A stretch of DNA of 64,000 nucleotides from Rickettsiella endosymbiont of Miltochrista miniata. GTDB lineage: Bacteria > Pseudomonadota > Gammaproteobacteria > Diplorickettsiales > Diplorickettsiaceae. The position numbers and the translations under genes are program-made. Of the stretch, positions 7,762-17,070 are shown in pieces. The number at the start of each line of letters is the position of its first letter. The stretch's first letter is position 1. A model generated the notes under the pieces. It did no database searches and had not been told where the DNA came from. It saw only the letters and a list, made by a program, of their open reading frames with translations. The stretch is taken from assembly GCF_964031245.1 (NCBI RefSeq), contig NZ_OZ035017.1:1-64000 (forward strand), given 5' to 3'.

Positions 7762-9258
7762 TTATTTTTTAATAATCCTGTAACTTAAGGCTTCCATTAA
7801 ATGCGAGATTTTAATTTTTTCACATTCTGTTAAATCCGCAATGGTGCGCGCTATACGTAAAATTCGATGGTATGCACGTGTTGAAAGTTGAAATTTTTCT
7901 AAGGCATTTTCTAAAATTTTATGATCTTTATTTGATAGTTTACAAGCGCTTTCTAATAGTTTACCGGTTAAATTATGATTAAGTTTTCCCAATTTTTCCA
8001 GTTGTCTGATCTGCGCTTTTTTTACCCGTATTCGAACGATTGCGCTATTTTCCTCTTTGCATGGTTGTAGAAAATAAGTCTTTGGTAATGGGTTTACTTC
8101 AATACACATATCAATACGATCTAAAAAAGGTGCAGATAACTTTTTACGGTAACGTTGAATTTGTTGGGACGTGCACACACATTGATTCAATTGGTTACCT
8201 AAGTGTCCGCACGGGCATGGATTCATGGCAGCAACTAATTGAAAATTAGCTGGAAATTCAGCTTGTCTAGCTGCACGTGAGATAGTTATATTTCCTGATT
8301 CTAAAGGTTCTCGCAAAGCTTCTAGTGCTTGGCGATTAAACTCGGGTAATTCATCCAGAAATAAAACACCATGATGTGCTAATGATATTTCTCCTGGTCG
8401 TGGAGGACTCCCTCCTCCTACTAATGCTATGTTTGAAGCGGTGTGATGCGGCCTACGAAAAGGAGGAAATTTCCAAGTATTTAATTCCAGGGCTTGTCCA
8501 TTGATTGAATGTATCGCAGCAAGCTCTAGAGCTTCTTCATCACTAAGTAACGGTAATAAACTAATCAAGCGAGAGGCAAGCATCGTTTTTCCAGTGCCCG
8601 GAGGGCCTATCATTAATAAACTGTGCCTTCCCGCAGCGCAAATTTCTAAAGCTCGCTTAGCATGAGCCTGACCGTATACATCAGATAGATCAGGTAATTC
8701 ACGGTCCTTAAGTTTAGGGTATTCTGCATTATAAGGGGATAAAAGTTCTCTTCCGTGGAAATGTGAGCAAATTTGTAAAATATTTTTAGCAGGTAAAATG
8801 CTCATTTTTTTAATGAAATTAGCTTCTTGAGCATTTTCTAAGGGCACTATAATAGTGTGGTTGGCTTTTTGTGCTGCTAAAGCAAAAGGTATGATACCGG
8901 AAACGCATCGAAGTTCTCCCGATAATCCGAGCTCACCGATAAATTCATATTGCGCTAACGAATTACTTGGTATCTGATTAGATGCGGCCAGAATGCTTAA
9001 TGCAATTGGCAAATCAAATCGCCCTCCTTGTTTAGGAAGATCAGCAGGAGCGAGATTGATAGTGATTCGTCGAGCAGGAAATTCAAATTGCGCATTAATT
9101 ATAGCGCTACGCACACGATCTCGACTTCCCTTGACGGTTGCTTCAGGGAGTCCAACAATAGATAAGCTAGGTAAACCATTTGATATGTGAGTTTCAACAG
9201 TAACAGGAAGCGCCTGAATACCCGCATTTGCACGCGTTTGCACAATAGCTAATGACAT
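7762..9258 (-). CDS. comM: ComM/YifB-family AAA+ ATPase (branch-migration helicase)
   Basis: ComM is a hexameric helicase that promotes branch migration during natural transformation. The N-terminal ChlI-like domain (about 1-170) contains VGLPEATVKGSRDRVR. Walker A GPPGTGKTM is near residue 218, with the Mg-chelatase motifs FRRPHHTAS and GEISLAHHGVLFLDELPEF after it. The C-terminal domain includes the CPCG zinc-like motif at about 347. The length of 498 is normal. A degenerate copy of the dispersed 122-bp element lies directly upstream. Confidence 0.93.
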   Translation of the reverse strand: MSLAIVQTRANAGIQALPVTVETHISNGLPSLSIVGLPEATVKGSRDRVRSAIINAQFEFPARRITINLAPADLPKQGGRFDLPIALSILAASNQIPSNSLAQYEFIGELGLSGELRCVSGIIPFALAAQKANHTIIVPLENAQEANFIKKMSILPAKNILQICSHFHGRELLSPYNAEYPKLKDRELPDLSDVYGQAHAKRALEICAAGRHSLLMIGPPGTGKTMLASRLISLLPLLSDEEALELAAIHSINGQALELNTWKFPPFRRPHHTASNIALVGGGSPPRPGEISLAHHGVLFLDELPEFNRQALEALREPLESGNITISRAARQAEFPANFQLVAAMNPCPCGHLGNQLNQCVCTSQQIQRYRKKLSAPFLDRIDMCIEVNPLPKTYFLQPCKEENSAIVRIRVKKAQIRQLEKLGKLNHNLTGKLLESACKLSNKDHKILENALEKFQLSTRAYHRILRIARTIADLTECEKIKISHLMEALSYRIIKK

Positions 9259-9286
9259 AAACAGATCCTTCTGTATTTATTATTTT

Positions 9287-9404
9287 AAACACACGTCGTA
9301 CTTAAATCTTTGTTTGAGTTGCCACTTAATTTACAATTCTCAGGATCTTTTATACTGAGATTACTGTAGGGTTGAGGTACTTGCCAAAAACCCACGCTCT
9401 AAGT
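9287..9404 (-). repeat. Dispersed 122-bp element, degenerate copy D
   Basis: Read on the minus strand, the region carries diverged versions of both end modules of the element. The left module is recognisable as a GGTTTTTGGCAAG-like stretch. The right module is recognisable by its translation PENCKLSGNSNKD, against HEDCELSGNANKN in the copy at 40748-40869. Several substitutions and short indels are present, and no frame runs through it. It lies just upstream of comM in the same orientation, and ends about 30 bp before the comM start. Confidence 0.7.
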
Positions 9405-9435
9405 ATATCATTTATAATTCAAACTATAGATCTCT

Positions 9436-9708
9436 TTATTTTACAATTCTTTTGTGTTTTGTTTTAGTTAAATGGTTTTCTAAGGAAGCTATCTGTTTTT
9501 CCAAGGCAGTTATTTTAATACGAGTTTTTGCTAAAACTTTTTTTTGTACATCAAACTCTTCACGCGTTACTAAATCAAATTTTGCAAACATGCTTTGCAA
9601 AATAGCTCTAAAATTTTTTTCTAGATCTTTCTTAAATTTATTTAATCCTGGCGGGAGACTTTCGCCCAGTCGTTTTACGGTATCATCAATAAATTTCGTA
9701 TCAAACAT
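9436..9708 (-). CDS. ubiK: Ubiquinone biosynthesis accessory factor UbiK (BMFP family)
   Basis: UbiK is a small coiled-coil protein that helps UbiJ and the ubiquinone-synthesis complex work. The 90 residues start MFDTKFIDDTVKRLGESLP, followed by FRAILQSMFAKFDLVTREEFD. Both stretches are typical of the family. A heptad-rich coiled coil (KKVLAKTRIKITALEKQI) fills the C-terminal half. Its partner ubiJ is in this window at about 50 kb. Confidence 0.88.
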   Translation of the reverse strand: MFDTKFIDDTVKRLGESLPPGLNKFKKDLEKNFRAILQSMFAKFDLVTREEFDVQKKVLAKTRIKITALEKQIASLENHLTKTKHKRIVK

Positions 9709-9775
9709 AAAAGAATTCCTCTCTAAATTAATATTTTAAACCTAACGGGCCTATACATACATAACATCGAAGTAG

Positions 9776-11341
9776 TTAATTTTTACGAGCGCAAATAGTA
9801 TCTAAAGCGATTTTAAAAGTACTTAGTTTATCATCGATAACCAATGTATGGTGTTGTTCTGATTTTAATAAAGGCTCTATTAATTTCTTTTGATGTTTTA
9901 AAATGGTTGAGTTCGCTTCGGAAATACGGTTATTTCGAGCATGACGCTTTTTAATTCGTTGGATTATTTTAAGATCACTTGTTTGGCAATGAAGTATGTA
10001 GAAAGGTACTTTTAAAAGATTAGCTAAGTTATAGAACATTAATCGTTGATCATGAAAAAGAAATGTGGCATCAATTAACGCAGTAAATTCTGCTGTAATG
10101 ACAATTTTTGCTAGTTCCAGAAGTTTATTATAGGTTTTCTCGGTCGATTGAGGGGTATAAATCCCCCCATAGGCATTTGAGTTAGAATCTTCATACAAAG
10201 GTATGTCAAATAACTGCTTGCGTATAATATCAGAGCTTATTTGGATGGCACCACATTCAATGACAATTTTTTTTGCTATAGTTGATTTTCCTGACCCAGC
10301 GAGCCCATGCATAATGATTAAACATGGTTTTTTAGGGTGAGTATAGAATTCTGCTAAATTTATGAAGTTATAATAATCATTACGAATATCTAATTTTTCT
10401 TTATCATTTAAATCTTTCTGATTTAAGCGGAATAAAGCTATTTTGGCACGAACAACTGCTCGATAAGAAAGATAGTAAGCTAACAAATTAAGTCCTTCAT
10501 AATCCCCAGTAAGTTGTAGGTAGGTATTGATTAATTGATTAGCTAATTTGGGCTGTTTTTTCCCAGCCAAATCCATCGCTAAAAAGGCCAGATCAGCAAT
10601 GACATCGGTCCATCGCAAATCTTCATTGAATTCTAAACGATCAAAAAGAACGAGTTTATCATGATAGAGAATAATATTCGCTAGATGTAAATCTCCATGG
10701 CAATCACGAATAAAACCTTGCTCTTTGCGCTTTTCGAATAGTGTTTGATGTTTAATAAATTGTTCATTTGCCCATACTTCTAATCTTTTTACTTGGGCTA
10801 TATCGGTAGGATCACTAAGCAAAGGAATAATTTGTTCAAAATTCTGCTGTGTAGGGGTATGTACCTCATGAGGAAGGCCGAATCGCGAATTTTCAGGTGC
10901 GATAGGTGTTTTTTTGTGAAATTCTGCAATTAATTGACCTAATTGGTCGATAAGCCCCGCATTTAACTTTCCTTTTTTGAGGAGTCCGCTTAGTAAATTG
11001 TCTTGGGAAAATTCGCACATCTTGACGGCGTACTCTAAAATAGGTCCTGCGTCGCCATTAATCTGAGGATGTTCGATGGTTCCGGTAATGGGTACTACAG
11101 CAAGATAAATTTCAGGTGCAAATAATTGACCTAATCGTAATTCCTCTTCGCAGAAATGTTTGCGTTTTTTCAAAGTTGAAAAATCTAAAAAACCAAAATC
11201 AACAGGTTTTTTTATTTTATAAGCATATTTCCCAGTTAATACGACCCAGGAAACATGTGTTTCAATAAGCCCAAGTTGCAGAGCTGGATGATTAAAAGCG
11301 CGGTTAGATAGAAGGTTTTTAATTAAAGAAGAATTAGGCAT
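9776..11341 (-). CDS. Fusion of aminoglycoside-phosphotransferase-like and P-loop kinase domains
   Basis: The N-terminal ~330 residues look like a phosphotransferase kinase fold with the Brenner-type motif DCHGDLHLANIIL and a later DRLEFNEDLRWTDVIADLA. The C-terminal ~180 residues hold a Walker A GLAGSGKST and resemble Zeta-toxin/gluconate-kinase-like P-loop proteins. Such two-domain proteins are known in many bacteria, but their substrate is not established. Antibiotic resistance should not be assumed from the name. ATG 11341 is chosen; an in-frame TTG at 11362 would add seven residues. Confidence 0.78.
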   Translation of the reverse strand: MPNSSLIKNLLSNRAFNHPALQLGLIETHVSWVVLTGKYAYKIKKPVDFGFLDFSTLKKRKHFCEEELRLGQLFAPEIYLAVVPITGTIEHPQINGDAGPILEYAVKMCEFSQDNLLSGLLKKGKLNAGLIDQLGQLIAEFHKKTPIAPENSRFGLPHEVHTPTQQNFEQIIPLLSDPTDIAQVKRLEVWANEQFIKHQTLFEKRKEQGFIRDCHGDLHLANIILYHDKLVLFDRLEFNEDLRWTDVIADLAFLAMDLAGKKQPKLANQLINTYLQLTGDYEGLNLLAYYLSYRAVVRAKIALFRLNQKDLNDKEKLDIRNDYYNFINLAEFYTHPKKPCLIIMHGLAGSGKSTIAKKIVIECGAIQISSDIIRKQLFDIPLYEDSNSNAYGGIYTPQSTEKTYNKLLELAKIVITAEFTALIDATFLFHDQRLMFYNLANLLKVPFYILHCQTSDLKIIQRIKKRHARNNRISEANSTILKHQKKLIEPLLKSEQHHTLVIDDKLSTFKIALDTICARKN

Positions 11342-11455
11342 AGTCTGAAGATTAAATATCAATATTTATTAACCCATACGCACTATAACGTAACTCGTTA
11401 CTGGTTGTAAGGGGTATAGGGTTCAGATTAGATTATTTTTACAAGGATATTTCAA

Positions 11456-12601
11456 ATGAAATTGTCGTATGCTAAAAAATTAATCCAGCAGTTATTAATG
11501 GAAGCACAAATTGAGATAAATGGAAAAAATCCTAGGGACATTCAGGTCCATAATGAAAAATTTTATCAACGAATGTTAAAAAATCCTATTTTAGCTTTAG
11601 GCGAATCCTATGTGGAAGGATGGTGGGATTGTGAAAGTCTCGATGAATTCTTTTTTTATTTACTCCATACAGAAGTACCTGAAAATATAAAAAAAAATAA
11701 ATATTTTTTGTATTATTTTATTAAAGAAAAGCTTCGTGGATTTGTTATGCGTTGCTTTAATTTACAAGCAAAATCTCGAGCATTTGAAGTGGGGAAGCAT
11801 CATTACGATAAAGGAAATTCTTTATATCAAGCAATGTTGGATAAGAATTTGACCTATAGCTGTGCCTATTGGAAAAAAAGTAAAAATTTAGATGAAGCAC
11901 AGCAAGCCAAATTAGCTTTAGTATGTGAAAAGCTGAAACTAAAGCCTGGTATGAAGGTGCTAGATATTGGGTGTGGGTGGGGAAGTTTTGCTCGCTATGC
12001 AGCTGAAAATTATGGAGTTTCAGTACTTGGACTGACAGTATCAAAGGAACAATATCATTATGCTAAAAAGCTTAGTCAAGGCTGGCCTATCGAAATTCTC
12101 TTTAAAGATTATCGAGATATTACAGGAGTATTTGACCGTATTTGTTCGATTGGTATGTTTGAACATGTTGGACCAAAAAATCATAAGGCCTATATGAAAA
12201 TTGCTCATCGTTGTCTAAAAAATTCCGGATTATTTTTGTTACATACGATAGGCAGTAATACATCAAAATACTATCCTAATCCATGGATACATAAATATAT
12301 ATTTCCTAATGGAATTTTACCTTCAATTCGTCAAATTGGAAAAGCCAGTGAAGGTCTTTTCATTATGGAAGATTGGCATAATTTTGGGGCTTATTATGAT
12401 AGAACATTAATGGCTTGGTTCGAAAATTTTAACAAATCTTGGATTTTTTTAAAAAAAGATTATGATTATGCTTCTTTTTATCGGTTGTGGAAATATTATT
12501 TATTGGCATGTGCTGGGGCGTTTAGAGCTCGCGATCTTCAGTTATGGCAAATTGTTTTTTCTAAAGGTGGGGTGGTGAGTGGATATGAGTCTATCCGTTA
12601 A
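11456..12601 (+). CDS. cfa: Cyclopropane-fatty-acyl-phospholipid synthase
   Basis: Cfa transfers a methylene group from S-adenosylmethionine to unsaturated acyl chains of membrane phospholipids. The SAM-binding motif VLDIGCGWGSFARYAA is at about residues 165-180. Upstream is GKHHYDKGNSLYQAMLDKNLTYSCAYW, the family-typical substrate region (shown here in part: HHYDKGNSLYQAM). CSIGMFEHVGPKN is the later catalytic-core motif. The length of 381 matches. An AAGGA Shine-Dalgarno precedes the ATG. It is a single gene diverging from the phosphotransferase fusion. Confidence 0.95.
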   Translation: MKLSYAKKLIQQLLMEAQIEINGKNPRDIQVHNEKFYQRMLKNPILALGESYVEGWWDCESLDEFFFYLLHTEVPENIKKNKYFLYYFIKEKLRGFVMRCFNLQAKSRAFEVGKHHYDKGNSLYQAMLDKNLTYSCAYWKKSKNLDEAQQAKLALVCEKLKLKPGMKVLDIGCGWGSFARYAAENYGVSVLGLTVSKEQYHYAKKLSQGWPIEILFKDYRDITGVFDRICSIGMFEHVGPKNHKAYMKIAHRCLKNSGLFLLHTIGSNTSKYYPNPWIHKYIFPNGILPSIRQIGKASEGLFIMEDWHNFGAYYDRTLMAWFENFNKSWIFLKKDYDYASFYRLWKYYLLACAGAFRARDLQLWQIVFSKGGVVSGYESIR

Positions 12602-12635
12602 TTAACGAAAATCAGCTTCAGATTCTGCCGTGAAG

Positions 12636-12658
12636 AATCCCTCAACAGAGGATTTTAT
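12636..12658 (+). terminator. Possible terminator after cfa
   Basis: A small hairpin AATCCCTC-AACA-GAGGATT with one bulged C is followed by a few T residues. It lies 35 bp after the cfa stop. The stem is short, so the call is weak. Confidence 0.35.
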
Positions 12659-12795
12659 ATATTAGGTTTTTTTTCAAGTTTTTAGTTTCTCCAATGATTA
12701 GATTAAAAATAAATTGAATATAGATGGTCTAAGATGGTTTACCCCCCAGTACTTTTATGAAACAATGTAAGCCTAATTTATGTGGAGAGTATCGT

Positions 12796-13335
12796 GTGAT
12801 TGACGAGGAAGGTTTTCGTATAGGAGTTGGTATTATTGTTGCTAATTCTGTTGGACAAGTCCTCTGGGCTAGGCGCATTGGTCAGCATGCTTGGCAATTC
12901 CCTCAGGGTGGTCTTCAAGTTGATGAAACACCTGAGCAGGCTCTATTTAGAGAGCTTTATGAAGAATTAGGATTAGAAGATTCGGATGTTGAGTTGCTGG
13001 GAGAGACAAAAAATTGGTTATATTATTGGCTACCTCCTCATTTACGACGCTCACATATGCAACCATTATGCATAGGACAAAAACAAAAATGGTTTTTGCT
13101 CTGCCTAAGGGGGGATCCGGAAAAAATTCGTTTTGATGTTACTCGCTCGCCTGAGTTCGATCGTTGGCGCTGGGCTCCTTATTGGTACCCTATCAGGCAA
13201 GTTATTACGTTTAAGAGACATGTTTATCGGCGTGCGTTAGAAGAATTAGCGACATTACTTCCCTACGAAGTTGTACAACCAAGACGGGTTAGTAAACTAT
13301 GTAGCAACTTAACGTTGGTAGAAAAAGTCGAATAA
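12796..13335 (+). CDS. rppH: RNA pyrophosphohydrolase RppH (Nudix)
   Basis: RppH removes pyrophosphate from mRNA 5' ends and so triggers RNase E decay. The Nudix box runs [20 protein letters not shown], preceded by [11 protein letters not shown] choose the GTG at 12796: it gives [13 protein letters not shown], matching the usual MIDxxGYRxNVGI start, and GGAGAG lies 6-7 bp upstream. An ATG at 12757 adds 13 residues but has no visible ribosome site. It is followed by ptsP, as in many gammaproteobacteria. Confidence 0.9.
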   Translation: MIDEEGFRIGVGIIVANSVGQVLWARRIGQHAWQFPQGGLQVDETPEQALFRELYEELGLEDSDVELLGETKNWLYYWLPPHLRRSHMQPLCIGQKQKWFLLCLRGDPEKIRFDVTRSPEFDRWRWAPYWYPIRQVITFKRHVYRRALEELATLLPYEVVQPRRVSKLCSNLTLVEKVE

Positions 13336-13352
13336 TCAAATAAATATAAACT

Positions 13353-13427
13353 TATTTGAGCATGTTACGGTTTTAGAATGGCGTAGATTTAGTATTTTAA
13401 ACCGTAATTTACTTGTATGCTCAAATA
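13353..13427. repeat. Long interrupted inverted repeat between rppH and ptsP
   Basis: The outer arms TATTTGAGCAT (13353-13363) and ATGCTCAAATA (13417-13427) are perfectly complementary over 11 bp. Inner arms TTACGGTTT and AAACCGTAA (13365-13373, 13399-13407) add 9 bp. The right side has a 9-bp spacer between the arms, against 1 bp on the left. It could fold as an mRNA hairpin between the two genes. Function is unknown: it could be an attenuator, a processing site or a palindromic repeat. Confidence 0.65.
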
Positions 13428-13448
13428 CTAATTAGTTAGGTGTTTGCT

Positions 13449-15722
13449 ATGTTGAAAATACTTCGTCGTATTGTTCAAGAAATTAGCGCAGCGCAAAGTT
13501 TTAAAGAAGCTTTACGAACATTAGTAAGACGAATTCGTGAAGCTTTGAATACTCAATCCTGCACAGTTTTTCTTCTTGATAGTGAAAAAAATTATGTTTT
13601 ACTCGCAACTGATGGCTTAAATCCTAGATGCGTTGGAAAAGTACGTTTTGGCTTTGACCAAGGTTTAGTTGGATTGGTTGGACGGAATGGCGAATTAATA
13701 AATATTGAAAATGCACCAGAGCATCCTGATTTTTTATTTATTGCAGACATAGGCGAAGAACGTTATAAAGCTTTTCTGGGCGTGCCTATTATTCATAATC
13801 GTGCCTTATTGGGTGTATTGGTAGTTCAACAAGAAGAGCAGCGTTGTTTTGATGAAGCAGAAGAGGCTTTTTTGGTTACTATGGCTGCTCAATTGGGTGG
13901 CGTATTAGCGCATGCGGAAGCCACAGGAGAAATATTTTCTTTATTTAAGGAAAATAAAAAACAGTTACAGCAAGATATCAGTTTTCAAGGAATTGCTAGT
14001 GCGCCAGGAATTGCCATAGGCCAGGTTGTTGTCGCTTATCCATTTGCCGATTTAGAAGCAGTTCCGTATAAAAGGGCAGATGATTTATTAGCAGAAATAG
14101 CTCAGTTAAAGAAAGCTTTTAAAGCAGCACGAGATGATATCCATCGTTTAAAAAAACATATGATGTCTGTGTTGCCAGAAGAAGAACAGGCATTATTCGA
14201 TGTGTACTTAGCGATTTTAAATAAAGCAAGTTTGGAAAAAGAGGTGATAACCGCCATTAAAACCTCTCATCAATGGGCACAGGCAGCTTTGCAGTCGGTT
14301 ATTAGTGTGCACGTGCAACAATTTGAGAAAGTTGATGACGATTATTTGCGTGAAAGAGCGGCGGATTTGAGAGATTTAGGACGCCGGATTTTAATGCATT
14401 TACAAAATAACCAATTTACGCCACCCATATATCCTGAAAATACTATTCTGATTGGTGAGGAAGTCAGTCCTTCTGCTTTGGCCGAAGTGCCTGAGGGGCG
14501 ATTATCAGGCATAGTTTCTGTAAAAGGTTCTAGTCATTCTCACTTATCTATTTTGGCGCGCTCTTTAGGGATTCCTGCTGTCACCGGAGTAGAAAATTTA
14601 CCGGTAAACCAGCTTGAAGCGCAGACCTTAATCGTGGATGGGTCACAAGGTCGCATTATAGTAGCCCCTTCGGGAAGGGTTAAACAAAGTTTTACTACAC
14701 TGATAAAACAACAAAGTGAATTTACGAATAGCCTTGAGGCATTGCGAGAATTACCAGCACAAACATTAGATGGTTATAGCATCGCCCTTTGGGTAAATAC
14801 CGGATTGATGGCGGATGCGAGTCTTTCTTTAACAGCCGGCGCAGAAGGTATAGGACTATATCGTACCGAAGTACCTTTTCTAATTCGAGATTGTTTTCCT
14901 GCCGAAGATGAACAATATGGTTTATATCGTCAATTATTGGCGGCTTTTTCACCACGACCTGTGGTAATGCGCACATTAGATATTGGAGGAGATAAGGCAT
15001 TACCTTATTTCCCAATTAAAGAAGATAATCCATTTTTAGGTTGGCGTGGAATTCGTGTGACGTTGGATCATCCAGAAATATTTTTAATACAAATTCGCGC
15101 AATGCTACGAGCTAATTTGGAATTTAATAATTTGCGCATAATGTTACCAATGGTTAGTTGCGTTGCTGAGGCTGATCATGCTTTACGTTTGATTGATCAA
15201 GCTTATGAAAAAGTGGTAAGCGAAGATCCCCATGCATGTAAGCCTCCAATTGGGATAATGATTGAGGTGCCCTCTGCAATTTATCAAGCTCGCTCGTTAG
15301 CTGAACGCGTTGAGTTTTTATCGGTAGGGAGCAATGATCTTACTCAATATATGTTGGCCGTAGATCGTAACAATCCGCGTGTAGCCAATTTGTATGATCC
15401 TTTTCAGCCCGCGGTTCTGAAAGCATTAGTTCAAATTGTTGAAGCTGCTCATCAAGCAAAAAAACCGATTAGCATTTGTGGAGAAATGGCCAGTGATCCT
15501 TTAGCTATACCTTTACTTTTAGCGATGGGATTTGATGCATTGAGCATGAACTCTTTTTCTATTCCTCGAATAAAATCAGTTATTCGACAGATTAGTTTTC
15601 ATCAAGCCAGAAAAACATTAATAAAAATTTTAGCAATGGATAATGCAACCGACATAAGAAAATATTTAAATGAAGAGCTGTCGAGATTTAATTTGGATCA
15701 CTTAATACCTGTAACTGGATAG
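13449..15722 (+). CDS. ptsP: Phosphoenolpyruvate-protein phosphotransferase PtsP (EI-Ntr)
   Basis: PtsP takes phosphate from PEP and passes it to NPr in the nitrogen-related PTS. An N-terminal GAF domain spans about residues 15-160. The EI domain follows, with the phosphohistidine region SSHSHLSILARSLGIPAVTG at about 360-380. The PEP-binding C-terminal barrel shows LRTEVPFL-like YRTEVPFLI, IMLPMVS, VGSNDLTQYMLAVDRNNP and CGEMASDP. ATG 13449 has AGG upstream; a GTG at 13440 would add three residues. rppH precedes it, separated by a large inverted repeat. The NPr and EIIA-Ntr genes are not in the window. Confidence 0.93.
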   Translation: MLKILRRIVQEISAAQSFKEALRTLVRRIREALNTQSCTVFLLDSEKNYVLLATDGLNPRCVGKVRFGFDQGLVGLVGRNGELINIENAPEHPDFLFIADIGEERYKAFLGVPIIHNRALLGVLVVQQEEQRCFDEAEEAFLVTMAAQLGGVLAHAEATGEIFSLFKENKKQLQQDISFQGIASAPGIAIGQVVVAYPFADLEAVPYKRADDLLAEIAQLKKAFKAARDDIHRLKKHMMSVLPEEEQALFDVYLAILNKASLEKEVITAIKTSHQWAQAALQSVISVHVQQFEKVDDDYLRERAADLRDLGRRILMHLQNNQFTPPIYPENTILIGEEVSPSALAEVPEGRLSGIVSVKGSSHSHLSILARSLGIPAVTGVENLPVNQLEAQTLIVDGSQGRIIVAPSGRVKQSFTTLIKQQSEFTNSLEALRELPAQTLDGYSIALWVNTGLMADASLSLTAGAEGIGLYRTEVPFLIRDCFPAEDEQYGLYRQLLAAFSPRPVVMRTLDIGGDKALPYFPIKEDNPFLGWRGIRVTLDHPEIFLIQIRAMLRANLEFNNLRIMLPMVSCVAEADHALRLIDQAYEKVVSEDPHACKPPIGIMIEVPSAIYQARSLAERVEFLSVGSNDLTQYMLAVDRNNPRVANLYDPFQPAVLKALVQIVEAAHQAKKPISICGEMASDPLAIPLLLAMGFDALSMNSFSIPRIKSVIRQISFHQARKTLIKILAMDNATDIRKYLNEELSRFNLDHLIPVTG

Positions 15723-15726
15723 CACT

Positions 15727-17070
15727 ATGAGTTGGTGTAAAAAATGTCAATCTAGTTTTAATGGTTACCCTATAGAGCAGCCTGAGTGTGTATCGCGTCC
15801 TGAAAGCTATGCAGAACTTAAGTCTAGCCAATTAATATCTATAGCGCGCGGTTCAGGCGGGAGTTACGGTGATGCCGCTTTAAATGCCCGAGGAGAGATC
15901 ATTTTAACAAACCGTTTAAATCGTTTTCTCGAGTTTGATATGCATAAAGGAATATTGTCAGTTGAATCGGGTATCAGTTTAGCAAAGATCTTAAAACTTA
16001 TTGTTAAACAAGGTTGGTTTTTGCCAGTAATGCCTGGAACAGCGGAAGTTTCCTTGGGCGGGTGTATTGCTACGGATATACATGGAAAAAATCATAGTCA
16101 TGCTGGTTCCTTGGGTCAACATGTTATCGGTTTACAACTTATTACAGCTACTGGAACGAAGATTAATTGTTCACCTAAAATTTTACCCGAATTATTTTGG
16201 GCCACCATAGGTGGTATGGGTTTAACAGGAATTATTGGCGTAGTGACTTTACAATTAAAACGAATTAAGACCGTTTATATGATGGTCCAACATAAAGTTG
16301 CACATAACCTAGAGCAAATAATGGAGAGCTTGGGTCAGGATGACGAGTTTGAATATAGTGTAGCTTGGCTCGATGCTTTAAATATGCCAGTTTCTCGCGG
16401 TGTTATTATGAAGGCAAAACATGCAGACTTGCTAGAACTTCCTATAGCTCAACAAAAATCAGCTTTTTCAACCGCAAAATATTTTTCCTTTAACTGTCCC
16501 TATTTTCTATCGACTTCCATTTTACCTCCAATTTTGGTCAAATTCTTTAATAAAGCGTATTACTACTATTTAGCAAGAAAGGATCAAGCTTTTTTACTCG
16601 CTTACCATGATTATTTTTTTCCGTTGGATCGCATAAGAAACTGGCCTCGTTTGTACGGTAAAAAAGGTTTTATTCAATATCAATGTGCAATACCAACAAA
16701 ATTCTCTCATTCTGCCATTAAAGATATTTTGGAAACCTTGTATAAGCACAAGCATCCTATTTATCTGGCCGTGTTGAAACGTTTTCGGCAGGAAAATTTA
16801 GCACCGTTGTCATTTCCATTGTCAGGATTTACTTTAGCACTTGATATTCCTCTTGGTAACGACAAATTATTTACTTGCTTAGATATTTTGGACGAAATAG
16901 TTATTCGTGCTGGAGGCAGGATTTATTTAGCAAAAGATGCACGTTTAAAGCCAAAGGCATTTCGCGAGATGTATAAACGATATCCAGAATGGTTAGCCGT
17001 TAAGCAGCATTGGGATCCACAGAATAGATTTAGCTCAAGTTTATCTAGGCGTTTAAAGCTTGGAAGTTAA
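15727..17070 (+). CDS. FAD-binding oxidase, DprE1-like
   Basis: The protein resembles decaprenylphosphoryl-ribose oxidase (DprE1). The FAD-binding part has ARGSGGSYGDAALN and the diagnostic-looking DIHGKNHSHAGSLGQHV. In known systems DprE1 oxidises C2 of a lipid-linked sugar and an SDR partner (DprE2) reduces it back, giving net epimerisation. A DprE2-like SDR is in this window but about 24 kb away. The substrate here is unknown; a sugar for surface glycans is plausible. It starts 4 bp after ptsP, so co-transcription is likely, and its end overlaps convergent prlC by 4 bp. Confidence 0.78.
   Translation: MSWCKKCQSSFNGYPIEQPECVSRPESYAELKSSQLISIARGSGGSYGDAALNARGEIILTNRLNRFLEFDMHKGILSVESGISLAKILKLIVKQGWFLPVMPGTAEVSLGGCIATDIHGKNHSHAGSLGQHVIGLQLITATGTKINCSPKILPELFWATIGGMGLTGIIGVVTLQLKRIKTVYMMVQHKVAHNLEQIMESLGQDDEFEYSVAWLDALNMPVSRGVIMKAKHADLLELPIAQQKSAFSTAKYFSFNCPYFLSTSILPPILVKFFNKAYYYYLARKDQAFLLAYHDYFFPLDRIRNWPRLYGKKGFIQYQCAIPTKFSHSAIKDILETLYKHKHPIYLAVLKRFRQENLAPLSFPLSGFTLALDIPLGNDKLFTCLDILDEIVIRAGGRIYLAKDARLKPKAFREMYKRYPEWLAVKQHWDPQNRFSSSLSRRLKLGS

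Noticed and set aside
9776-11341. Aminoglycoside resistance gene
   Set aside because: The phosphotransferase-like domain is part of a widespread fusion with a P-loop kinase and is not close to known resistance enzymes by visible motifs.
14303-14318. CACGTG core in ptsP as a third parS
   Set aside because: The flanks (GTGTGCACGTGCAACA) do not fit the GTT/AAC half-sites on both sides.
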